Source: Pseudomonas kribbensis
Lineage (GTDB): Bacteria; Pseudomonadota; Gammaproteobacteria; Pseudomonadales; Pseudomonadaceae
Assembly (NCBI RefSeq): GCF_003352185.1
Contig: NZ_CP029608.1
Location: forward strand, 1-64,000
Direction: 5' to 3'
DNA: 64,000 bases
The notes beneath the pieces are model-generated. The model did not search any database, was not told where the DNA came from, and saw only the letters and a list, made by a program, of their open reading frames with translations. Below, piece by piece: positions 32,331-39,718 of the stretch. Positions within the stretch are counted from its first letter, which is position 1. Each line of letters begins with the position of its first letter. The position numbers were made by a program, and so were the translations under genes.

Positions 32331-33248
32331 TTACAGTTTGGCTTTAACCGCCGGCAACGCATCTTTGCCGTCCACGGTTTTCACCCCATCAAGCCACTTA
32401 TCCAGCACCGCCGGATTCGCCTTGATCCAAGCCTTCACCGCATCCGCATTGCTGACCTTCTTGTTCACCACCTCGGCCATGATGCTGTTCTCCATCTCCT
32501 GAGTGAACGAAAGATTGGTCAGCAATTTACCCACATTCGGACAGGCCTCGGCGTAGCCCTTGCGGGTCAGGGTGTAGACGCTACCCGTGTCGCCGAAGTA
32601 TTTCTCGCCACCCTTGAGGTAATGCATTTTCAGCTGCACGTTCATCGGGTGCGGGGTCCAGCCGAGGAAGGTGACGAATTTCTGTTTCTTCACTGCCCGC
32701 GAGACTTCGGCAAGCATCGCCTGTTCGCTGGACTCGATCAGCTTCCACTGACCCATGTCGAAGTCGTTCTTCTTGATGATCTCTTGCAGCGAGATGTTCG
32801 CCGGCGCGCCGGAGCCGATGCCGTAGATCTTGCGGTCGAACTTGTCGGCGAATTTGTTCAGGTCGGCAAAGTTATGCACACCCGCGTCCCATACGTAGTC
32901 CGGCACGGCCAGGGTGAATTCGGTGCCGTCGAGGTTCTTCGCCAGTTGCGTGACGTCACCGGTGGCCACGAACTTGTCGTAGAAGCCCTGCTGCGCCGGC
33001 ATCCAGTTGCCGAGGAACACGTCGACCTGGCCATCCTTCAAGCCGCCGAAGGTGATCGGCACCGCGAGGGTGTCGACCTTGGCCTTGTAGCCCATGCCGT
33101 CCAGCAGAAACCCGGTGATGGCGTTGGTCGCGGCGATGTCGCTCCAGCCGGGATCGGCCATTTTCACCGTGTCGCAGCTCTCGGCGAACGCGGACGCGCT
33201 GCCCAGTGCCAGCAGGCTGATCGTCACGACTGTGGATAACTTGACCAT
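32331..33248 (-). CDS. Choline/betaine-type ABC substrate-binding protein (ChoX-like)
   Basis: A 305-aa periplasmic binding protein of the OpuAC/ChoX class, with signal peptide MVKLSTVVTISLLALGSASAFA. Segments such as VKMADPGWSDIAATNAI, VDVFLGNWMPAQ and FVTFLGWTPHPMN contain the tryptophans that normally cage a quaternary ammonium. It lies 16 nt after betC and presumably binds choline or choline sulfate. No permease or ATPase is encoded nearby, so it must borrow a system elsewhere, as some pseudomonad choline SBPs do. A DnaA box (33231-33239) covers its signal-peptide codons. Confidence 0.88.
   Translation of the reverse strand: MVKLSTVVTISLLALGSASAFAESCDTVKMADPGWSDIAATNAITGFLLDGMGYKAKVDTLAVPITFGGLKDGQVDVFLGNWMPAQQGFYDKFVATGDVTQLAKNLDGTEFTLAVPDYVWDAGVHNFADLNKFADKFDRKIYGIGSGAPANISLQEIIKKNDFDMGQWKLIESSEQAMLAEVSRAVKKQKFVTFLGWTPHPMNVQLKMHYLKGGEKYFGDTGSVYTLTRKGYAEACPNVGKLLTNLSFTQEMENSIMAEVVNKKVSNADAVKAWIKANPAVLDKWLDGVKTVDGKDALPAVKAKL
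33231..33239 (-). promoter_or_regulatory. DnaA box, 5' codons of choline-binding protein gene
   Basis: Exact TTATCCACA on the minus strand. Confidence 0.72.
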
Positions 33249-33264
33249 GGACTTCCCCTTAACG

Positions 33265-34779
33265 TTATTGGTTTTGGCAGGGTTGTGGATAACGGGCTTT
33301 GCGCTCCAGGTCATCGAGGTCGATGTGGTTGCGCATGTACTGCTGACTGGCGTCCACCAGCGGCTGGTGATCCCAGCTCTTCAGCTTGCCGATGGTCAGC
33401 GCTTCGGCAACGAAGCGCCGGCGCCGCTGGCTTTCGAGCACCTCGCGGTGAATCGCCGGAATGTCCCATTTGGCCCGTGCTTCGGCGAGAAAATCGTCGA
33501 ACAGCTGGCGATGTTGCGGTGACTGGCTGAGTTCTTCCTGCTCCCGTGGATCGTTATCCACATCGAAGAGTAGGCAAGGGTCGGTTTCGCTGTAGATAAA
33601 TTTGTAGGCGCCACGCCGGATCATCATCAGCGGGCTGACGGTGCCTTCGGCCATGTATTCGCCGAACACTTCGTCGTGACCGCCCTGCCCTTGCAGGTGC
33701 GACACCAGCGAGCGGCCGTCCAGTGGCAGGTTCGGTTCCAGGCTGCCGCCGGCCAGTTCCACGAAGGTCGGCAGCAAATCGGCGGTGGACACAGCAGCGC
33801 TGACGCGGCCGGATTTGAACTGACCGGGTGCACTTATCAACAGGGGCACCCGCGCTGCCATCTCGAACCAGTGCATTTTGTACCAGAGGCCTTTTTCCCC
33901 AAGCATGTCGCCGTGGTCGCCAGAGAACACGATGATGGTGTCATCGATCAGCCCGGTATCTTCGAGGGTTTGCAGGAGTTTGCCGACGTTGGCGTCGATA
34001 TAGCTGCACGCGCCGAAATACGCCCGGCGAGCATCGCGGATCTTATCCACAGGCAGCGGCTTGTCCCACAGGTCGTAAACCTTGAGCAAACGCTGGGAAT
34101 GCGGATCGAGCGAATGCTGGTCCGGTGTTGTGGGAAGCGGTATATCCGCATCGTCGTACAAATCCCAGAACGCCTTGGGAATCGTGTACGGGTCGTGTGG
34201 GTGAGTCATCGACACCGTCAGGCAGAACGGCTGGTCGCCGTCCTCACGAATGTGGTCGAACAGGTATTGCTGCGCCTTGAACACCACCTCTTCGTCGAAG
34301 TCGAGCTGGTTGGTGCGCACGCACGGTCCGGCCTGCAACACCGAGGACATGTTGTGGTACCAGCTCGGCCGCACGTCCGGCTCGTCCCAGTTCACCGCCC
34401 AGCCGTAGTCGGCCGGGTAGATGTCGCTGGTCAGGCGCTCTTCATAGCCGTGCAGTTGATCCGGCCCGCAGAAGTGCATCTTGCCCGACAGCGCAGTGCG
34501 GTAACCGAGGCGCCGCAGATAATGGGCGTAGGTGGGAATGTCGGCGGGGAAATCGGCGGCGTTGTCGTAGGCGCCGATCTTGCTCGGCAACTGGCCGCTC
34601 ACCAGGGTGAATCGCGACGGCGCGCACAGCGGGCTGTTGCAATACGCGGCATCGAATACCACGCCTTGTTCGGCGAGGCGACTGAGATTCGGCAGTTTGA
34701 TCGGCGACGGGCCGTAGAACGGCAACATTGGCGCGGCCATTTGATCGGCCATGATGAAGAGAATGTTCTTGCGCTTCAT
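33265..34779 (-). CDS. betC: Choline-sulfatase
   Basis: A type I sulfatase hydrolysing choline-O-sulfate to choline and sulfate, feeding glycine betaine synthesis and sulfur supply. The formylglycine motif is NSPLCAPSRFTL (C-x-P-S-R). Metal-binding ILFIMADQM and FSGDHGDMLGEKGLWYKM are intact, as is the C-terminal choline-sulfatase tail. The ATG ending at 34779 (MKRKNILFIM) gives 504 aa, the family length. It is divergent from a LysR regulator. Two DnaA boxes lie inside (33554-33562, 34043-34051) and one starts just after, at 33284-33292, within its 3' codons. Confidence 0.95.
   Translation of the reverse strand: MKRKNILFIMADQMAAPMLPFYGPSPIKLPNLSRLAEQGVVFDAAYCNSPLCAPSRFTLVSGQLPSKIGAYDNAADFPADIPTYAHYLRRLGYRTALSGKMHFCGPDQLHGYEERLTSDIYPADYGWAVNWDEPDVRPSWYHNMSSVLQAGPCVRTNQLDFDEEVVFKAQQYLFDHIREDGDQPFCLTVSMTHPHDPYTIPKAFWDLYDDADIPLPTTPDQHSLDPHSQRLLKVYDLWDKPLPVDKIRDARRAYFGACSYIDANVGKLLQTLEDTGLIDDTIIVFSGDHGDMLGEKGLWYKMHWFEMAARVPLLISAPGQFKSGRVSAAVSTADLLPTFVELAGGSLEPNLPLDGRSLVSHLQGQGGHDEVFGEYMAEGTVSPLMMIRRGAYKFIYSETDPCLLFDVDNDPREQEELSQSPQHRQLFDDFLAEARAKWDIPAIHREVLESQRRRRFVAEALTIGKLKSWDHQPLVDASQQYMRNHIDLDDLERKARYPQPCQNQ
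33284..33292 (-). promoter_or_regulatory. DnaA box, 3' codons of betC
   Basis: Exact TTATCCACA on the minus strand, 53 nt from the previous box and in the same orientation. Confidence 0.72.
33554..33562 (+). promoter_or_regulatory. DnaA box, inside betC
   Basis: Exact TTATCCACA. Confidence 0.72.
34043..34051 (+). promoter_or_regulatory. DnaA box, inside betC
   Basis: Exact TTATCCACA. Confidence 0.72.
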
Positions 34780-34880
34780 GTGATCGCGGCATTCCATAGT
34801 GAATATTTATGCGACATTGCTGCGATCGAGCATGGATTCCACGCAATCTCCGGTAAAGCCCGCGCCGGACAATGACTAGG

Positions 34881-34895
34881 ATAAGCACAGCTTAT
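34881..34895. promoter_or_regulatory. LysR-type operator candidate (T-N11-A)
   Basis: ATAAGCACAGCTTAT is a 6-bp inverted repeat with a 3-nt spacer and contains the T-N11-A LysR pattern. It lies in the betC/LysR divergent region and overlaps the regulator's ATG, which would suit autorepression. Confidence 0.55.
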
Positions 34896-35844
34896 GTATG
34901 AAGCTCTCGGTGGTTTGTCGCTGGACCTGCTGCGCGCCTTCGAGGCGGCTGCCCGTCATCGCAGTTTTACCGCCGCAGCGGTGGAACTCGGCACCACTCA
35001 ACCGGCCATCAGCCAGCAGATCAAACGGCTGGAGGAGCAGCTCGGAACACGGCTGTTCGACCGGATCTACCGAGGTATCGAGCTGACCGAAGTCGGTTCG
35101 ATCCTTTTCGAGCAAGTCACCCTCGGTTTGCAGAATATCGACGCAGGATTGGGCGCGATCAGCGCACAACAGCAACATGAAGTGCTGCAGGTCGCCACCG
35201 ATTTCGCCTTCGCTGCGTACTGGCTGATGCCACGTCTGCATCGTTTTCACGAAGCCAATCCACAGGTGGATGTCAGCCTGGTCACCAGCGAGCGCAATCA
35301 CAACATGCTCCGGCCGGATATCGACGTTGCCGTGCTGTTTGGCGACGGTCGCTTCAAACAGGGCGAAAGTCATTGGCTGTTCAGCGAAGAAGTGTTCCCG
35401 GTGTGCAGCCCGCAATTGCTCAAGGATCGCGCCCGGCCCTTGCCGCCTCAGGCGCTGCTGGAGTTTCCGCTGCTGCACTTGCGCGGTGAGAACAGCAGCA
35501 ACTGGTTCGACTGGAGCGGTCTGTTCCGCGAACTTGGCATCAACACGCCGCCCGCTCCGGGCCAACTGCGCTTCGACAACTACACCTTGCTGATTCAAGC
35601 GGCGATTGGCGGTCAGGGTGTGGCCATCGGCTGGCGGCACCTTGTGGATAACTTGCTGGCCCAGGGGTTGTTGTGCCGGCCGATTGCCGAAACCACCCTC
35701 TCCCGCCTCGGCTATTACGTGGTGCTGCCGCAGCGCAAGCGGCGTGGGGCGTTGATTCAACAATTTGTCGATTGGTTGATGGCCGAACAGGCCAGCAGCG
35801 CGCAGTCGCTGACGGGAATGGAGTTGCCTTCAATCGCGGTGTAA
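34894..35844 (+). CDS. LysR-family regulator of the choline-sulfate genes
   Basis: A 316-aa LysR regulator. The N-terminal winged HTH (LSLDLLRAFEAAARHRSFTAAAVELGTTQPAISQQIKRLEEQLGTRLFDR) is followed by a two-lobed effector domain. Divergent placement next to betC, as PA0032 is to PA0031, points to control of betC in response to choline sulfate or a related compound. The ATG at 34894 has only a weak RBS, and a palindromic box overlaps it. A DnaA box lies within (35643-35651). Confidence 0.88.
   Translation: MYEALGGLSLDLLRAFEAAARHRSFTAAAVELGTTQPAISQQIKRLEEQLGTRLFDRIYRGIELTEVGSILFEQVTLGLQNIDAGLGAISAQQQHEVLQVATDFAFAAYWLMPRLHRFHEANPQVDVSLVTSERNHNMLRPDIDVAVLFGDGRFKQGESHWLFSEEVFPVCSPQLLKDRARPLPPQALLEFPLLHLRGENSSNWFDWSGLFRELGINTPPAPGQLRFDNYTLLIQAAIGGQGVAIGWRHLVDNLLAQGLLCRPIAETTLSRLGYYVVLPQRKRRGALIQQFVDWLMAEQASSAQSLTGMELPSIAV
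35643..35651 (-). promoter_or_regulatory. DnaA box, inside LysR gene
   Basis: Exact TTATCCACA on the minus strand. This is the last one seen going rightwards in the window. Confidence 0.72.
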
Positions 35845-36510
35845 TCAGCCGTCCGACGCCGCAACAAAACTCACGTGTTCGCCCACATGCAGATTCAACC
35901 GCAGCTCATCGGCCATCCCGACCGCTACCCGATGAAGACGCTCCAGCGGCTCGGCCAGGCCCGGTTCCAGCGTGCCGCCGACCTGGTTGAAATGCTCGAT
36001 GGTCAGCCCCGCCACTCCGCGTGGCGCGTTGACCAGCGTCCAGTGCAACGGGCTGCCTTGCAGGGCTTCGCGGATTTCCTCGGCGGCGTGGCGTTGCAGG
36101 CGATCATCCAGATCCGGCTCGTCCAGCAGCGCGAAATCCCCCACGACAAACAGCCGCGACACGTGCGCCGCTTGCAGGCCATCGATCAGCGCATCGACCG
36201 CCAGCACCTGTTCCACCGGCCCGAGCACCACGGACTTTTCCACATGATCGCTGCTGAACGGCAGGCCCGGCGCATCGAGCAGGCAAATCACCGCCGAGCT
36301 GCCGGCCACACTCTGGTTGACCCGTTCGGCATCGAACAGATCGCCGCTTTTGGTGCGCAGGCCAGGACGTGGCGCCAGGGCGGTCAGGTCGTCGAGAATG
36401 GCGATGACTTCGTGCTGGCGGCGCAGCAGTTCAGCCATCAACGCACTGCCCAGGCTACTCATGGCACCATAGAGCACCACTTTCACCACCGGGGTTTCGG
36501 CATTTTTCAT
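35845..36510 (-). CDS. NAD(P)-binding Rossmann-fold protein (NmrA/SDR-like)
   Basis: A 221-aa protein with an N-terminal nucleotide-binding segment VVKVVLYGAMSSLGSALMAELLRR, then AVICLLDAPG and RLFVVGDFAL. This is an atypical SDR/NmrA-like epimerase fold. No YxxxK catalytic pair is evident, so catalytic activity is uncertain. The start is the ATG ending at 36510 (MKNAETPVVKV), after GGGACC; the longer reading frame is rejected. Its stop abuts the LysR stop. Confidence 0.72.
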   Translation of the reverse strand: MKNAETPVVKVVLYGAMSSLGSALMAELLRRQHEVIAILDDLTALAPRPGLRTKSGDLFDAERVNQSVAGSSAVICLLDAPGLPFSSDHVEKSVVLGPVEQVLAVDALIDGLQAAHVSRLFVVGDFALLDEPDLDDRLQRHAAEEIREALQGSPLHWTLVNAPRGVAGLTIEHFNQVGGTLEPGLAEPLERLHRVAVGMADELRLNLHVGEHVSFVAASDG

Positions 36511-36594
36511 GGCTGAGGTCCCTTTTGTTTTCCCTTGTATGGCGTGTGACATACGGCCAGCGCCAAGGGTTCGAACCGATTCAGAGGGTTTGCG

Positions 36595-36921
36595 ATGCAG
36601 ACGATCAAGGGTTATCACGCCCACGTTTATTACGACGCCAGCACCATCGAACAGGCGCGGGCGCTGTGTGAGCAGGCCGCGCAATTATTCCCGTTGAAGA
36701 TGGGCCGTGTGCACGAACGCCCGGTCGGCCCGCATCCGGATTGGAGCTGCCAGCTGGCCTTCGGCCCGGAGCTGATCGGCGACGTGCTGCCGTGGCTGGC
36801 ACTCAATCGCAAGGGGTTGGTGGTGTTCCTGCACCCGGACACCGGCGATGACTTGCTTGACCACACCGAGCACGCGATCTGGATGGGCGCGATGCGGCCG
36901 CTGGATCTGTCTGTTTTTTGA
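36595..36921 (+). CDS. DOPA 4,5-dioxygenase family protein
   Basis: A 108-aa protein of the DOPA-dioxygenase-like family. The fingerprint GYHAHVYYD near the N-terminus and GLVVFLHPDTGDDLLDHTEHAIWMG near the C-terminus supply the conserved histidines likely to bind metal. The physiological substrate in pseudomonads is not known. It stands alone, with a GFA remnant on the opposite strand starting at its stop codon. Confidence 0.85.
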   Translation: MQTIKGYHAHVYYDASTIEQARALCEQAAQLFPLKMGRVHERPVGPHPDWSCQLAFGPELIGDVLPWLALNRKGLVVFLHPDTGDDLLDHTEHAIWMGAMRPLDLSVF

Positions 36922-37035
36922 TCAGGGCGTTTCTTTACTGGTCGAGAAGTGGCAATGGGCAATGTCGCGCAACGCTCCGCTGAACTGATAGCGGATATGT
37001 CCGCAATGGCAGCCGCCGCTGTGCAATTCATTCAT
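36922..37035 (-). pseudogene. GFA/CENP-V (Mss4-like) family gene remnant
   Basis: A 37-codon reading frame on the minus strand encodes MNELHSGGCHCGHIRYQFSG followed by ALRDIAHCHFSTSKETP and a stop. The GGCHCGxIRY start and the DIAHCH step are the N-terminal hallmarks of glutathione-dependent formaldehyde-activating (GFA) proteins. The normal CHCSxC second zinc site reads CHFSTS here, and the remaining about 90 residues are missing. I read it as a degraded 5' fragment, though a GA-rich stretch upstream of the ATG is still present. Confidence 0.65.
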
Positions 37036-37359
37036 CACCCTGCCCTCCCGTTCCCGTGTTCATTGACTCCAGTCGCATCCGACGGTCGGTTGGCCGTTCG
37101 CATCGAAGCTTTCACCTGCGAAAGCTGGCTGAAAGGTTGCCCCATTAGGATCGCCGCCACTACCGGCAACAGACCGGTTGGCCAACGCGTGTGATTGCTC
37201 CCGCGTCAGGCCCAATTAACAACAACAATGGTGATTCTGATGTCCTCTGTAGCCCGCCTCCTCGCTCCAACTCCGCCCGTACGTCTCGTGCTTCCCGTTC
37301 TGCGCTGATCCCGCCCGATCCGCTCACCTACCTAGCCGCGCTACGCCTGGAGTATTCCC
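37036..37359. other. Leader/promoter region of the citrate transporter gene
   Basis: No conserved gene is seen in these 324 nt. They contain an AACAACAACAA Crc/Hfq-like motif (37218-37228) joined to a possible 26-codon leader ORF (37228-37308: MVILMSSVARLL...PVLR). Confidence 0.5.
37218..37228 (+). promoter_or_regulatory. Candidate Hfq-Crc (catabolite activity) motif
   Basis: AACAACAACAA matches the AAnAAnAA motif bound by Hfq with Crc in Pseudomonas catabolite repression. It abuts the ATG of a short leader ORF about 130 nt upstream of the citrate transporter start. Confidence 0.45.
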
Positions 37360-38667
37360 ATGCTGACTTTCCTTGGCTTCGCCATGGTCATCACGTTCAT
37401 GTTCCTGATCATGACCAAGCGCCTGTCCGCGCTGATCGCCCTGATCATCATCCCGATCCTGTTCGCCCTGTTCGGTGGCTTCGCCCCGAAGATCGGCCCG
37501 ATGATGCTCGAAGGTATTACCAAGCTTGCGCCGACCGGCGTGATGCTGATGTTCGCCATTCTGTATTTCGCCCTGATGATCGACTCCGGCCTGTTCGACC
37601 CGGCCGTGCGCAAGATCCTCAAACTGGTCAAGGGCGACCCGCTGAAAGTTTCGGTCGGCACGGCCGTACTGGCGCTCGTCGTTTCCCTCGATGGTGACGG
37701 CGCGACCACTTACATGATCTGCGTGGCCGCCATGCTGCCGCTGTACAGCCGCATCGGCATGAGCCCGCGGATCATGGCCGGCCTGATCATCCTCGCCGGC
37801 GGCGTGATGAACATGACCCCGTGGGGCGGCCCGACCGCCCGTGCCGCCAGTGCGCTGCACGTCGACCCGTCGGACATCTTCGTGCCGATGATCCCGGCGA
37901 TGGCTGCCGGTGTGGTGGCGATCCTGATCATTGCCTACTTCTACGGTAAACGTGAACGTGCGCGTCTGGGTGAACTGCACCTGATCGGCGACGAGATCGA
38001 TCACAGCGAAATCAGCGTGTCGCAGTTCCCGGATGCCCGCCGTCCGAAGCTGATCTGGTTCAACGGCCTGCTGACCCTGGCGCTGATGTGCACCCTGATC
38101 GCCGGCCTGCTGCCGCTGCCGGTGCTGTTCATGGTGGCGTTCAGTATTGCAATGATCGTCAACTACCCTTGCCTGCAACAGCAGAAGGATCGCGTCGCGG
38201 CTCACGCCGGCAGCGTGCTGTCGGTGGTCAGTCTGATCTTCGCGGCGGGCATCTTCACCGGTATCCTGTCGGGCACCGGCATGGTCGATGCCATGTCGAA
38301 AAGCCTGCTGGCGGTGATCCCTGATTTCCTCGGTCCGTACCTGGCGGTGATTACCGCGCTGGTGAGCATGCCGTTCACGTTCTTCATGTCGAACGACGCG
38401 TTCTACTACGGTGTGCTGCCGGTGCTGTCGGAAGCGGCCAGCCATTACGGCATCACCGCCGTGGAAATGGCCCGCGCCTCGATCGTTGGCCAGCCGGTTC
38501 ACCTGCTGAGCCCGCTGGTGCCGTCGACCTACCTGCTGGTGGCACTGGCCGGGATCGAGTTCGGCGATCACCAGCGTTTCACCCTGAAGTGGGCAGTGCT
38601 GGTCTGCCTGTGCATACTGGCCGCAGCCTTGCTGTTGGGGACTTTCCCGCTGTTCAGCACTTTGTAA
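37360..38667 (+). CDS. Citrate-Mg2+:H+ symporter, CitMHS family
   Basis: A 435-aa polytopic membrane protein with about 12 hydrophobic segments. Family features include LDGDGATTYMICVAAMLPLY, GGVMNMTPWGGPTARAASAL and SMPFTFFMSNDAFYYGVLPVL. CitM-type carriers import citrate complexed with divalent metal. The ATG at 37360 follows CTGGAG. A hairpin (38686-38706) follows the gene. The A-rich leader motif suggests catabolite repression. Confidence 0.92.
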   Translation: MLTFLGFAMVITFMFLIMTKRLSALIALIIIPILFALFGGFAPKIGPMMLEGITKLAPTGVMLMFAILYFALMIDSGLFDPAVRKILKLVKGDPLKVSVGTAVLALVVSLDGDGATTYMICVAAMLPLYSRIGMSPRIMAGLIILAGGVMNMTPWGGPTARAASALHVDPSDIFVPMIPAMAAGVVAILIIAYFYGKRERARLGELHLIGDEIDHSEISVSQFPDARRPKLIWFNGLLTLALMCTLIAGLLPLPVLFMVAFSIAMIVNYPCLQQQKDRVAAHAGSVLSVVSLIFAAGIFTGILSGTGMVDAMSKSLLAVIPDFLGPYLAVITALVSMPFTFFMSNDAFYYGVLPVLSEAASHYGITAVEMARASIVGQPVHLLSPLVPSTYLLVALAGIEFGDHQRFTLKWAVLVCLCILAAALLLGTFPLFSTL

Positions 38668-38685
38668 CGGCATCAACTCACCAGA

Positions 38686-38710
38686 ACGCCAGCTGCTTGC
38701 TGGCGTCCTG
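38686..38710 (+). terminator. Hairpin between the citrate transporter and terC genes
   Basis: acgccagc (38686-38693) pairs with gctggcgt (38699-38706) over a 5-nt loop. The following CCTGGTTT is only weakly T-rich, so it is a modest terminator. Confidence 0.6.
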
Positions 38711-38737
38711 GTTTAACACACGCTCAAAGGAATACAC

Positions 38738-39505
38738 ATGGAATGGCTGACCAACCCTGAGATCTGGGTTGCCTTCTTCACCCTGACCGCCCTGGAAATC
38801 GTCCTGGGCATCGATAACATCATCATGATTTCGATCCTGGTCAGCCGCATGCCCAAACACATGCAGCAGCGCACCCGGATCTTCGGTCTTGGCCTGGCCA
38901 TGATCACGCGGATCCTGTTGCTGCTGTCGATCACCTGGGTCATGCGCCTCACCGCTGACCTGTTCGTGGTGTTCGGCCAGGGTATTTCCGGGCGTGACCT
39001 GATTCTGTTCTTCGGTGGCCTGTTCCTGCTGTGGAAAAGCTCTCAGGAGATGTACCACGCGCTGGAAGGTGAAGACGAAAGCGACGAGACGCCCGGCGGC
39101 AAGGGCGGCAACTTCCTCTACACCATCATCCAGATCGCGATCATCGACATCGTGTTCTCGCTGGACTCGGTCATCACCGCCGTCGGCATGGTGTCCCATG
39201 TGCCGGTGATGGTGGCGGCAATTATCGTGGCGGTGCTGGTGATGATGGCGGCCTCGGGCAAGATCAGCGAGTTCATCGACAAGCACCCGTCGCTGAAAAT
39301 GCTCGCGCTGTCGTTCCTGCTGGTGGTCGGCACCGTGCTGATCGCCGAAGCGTTCGACGTGCACGTACCGAAAGGCTACGTCTACTTCGCCATGGGCTTC
39401 TCGCTGGCGGTCGAGGCCATCAACATCAAGCTGCGCACCGCGATGGCAAAAAAGAAGAAACAGCAGGATCCGGTGAAACTGCGCAAGGATGTTCCGGGTC
39501 AGTAA
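38738..39505 (+). CDS. TerC family integral membrane protein
   Basis: A 255-aa protein with about seven membrane segments. The TerC hallmarks EIVLGIDNIIMISIL and IDIVFSLDSVITAVGM place acidic residues within the membrane, as expected for metal-ion (Mn/Ca-type) exporters of this family. A Lys-rich cytoplasmic tail ends the protein. No yybP-ykoY riboswitch is seen in the short 70-nt upstream gap. A strong terminator follows. Confidence 0.9.
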   Translation: MEWLTNPEIWVAFFTLTALEIVLGIDNIIMISILVSRMPKHMQQRTRIFGLGLAMITRILLLLSITWVMRLTADLFVVFGQGISGRDLILFFGGLFLLWKSSQEMYHALEGEDESDETPGGKGGNFLYTIIQIAIIDIVFSLDSVITAVGMVSHVPVMVAAIIVAVLVMMAASGKISEFIDKHPSLKMLALSFLLVVGTVLIAEAFDVHVPKGYVYFAMGFSLAVEAINIKLRTAMAKKKKQQDPVKLRKDVPGQ

Positions 39506-39527
39506 CCGGAACGCTGCGCTGATGATC

Positions 39528-39550
39528 AAAGGGCCTTCGGGCCCTTTTTT
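39528..39550 (+). terminator. Rho-independent terminator after terC
   Basis: aaagggcc (39528-39535) pairs with ggcccttt (39540-39547) around a TTCG tetraloop and continues into TTTTTT. Confidence 0.93.
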
Positions 39551-39718
39551 CATGGCTGCATGAACCTGTTTTCATGACGCTTTTGTTTCAATCCCCACTT
39601 TAGCTGTGCAATGCTGGCGCCCGGACCGTTAGCCAACTACAGCTTAAGAACAACACGTAGAAACCGCGCGGTATCGTCAACTTGCCCCTTTGGGGCGCTG
39701 CAAATACAGGGGGTCTGC

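Noticed and set aside
38668..38737. yybP-ykoY Mn riboswitch upstream of terC
   Set aside because: The gap is only 70 nt and contains just a simple hairpin, with no room for the riboswitch.
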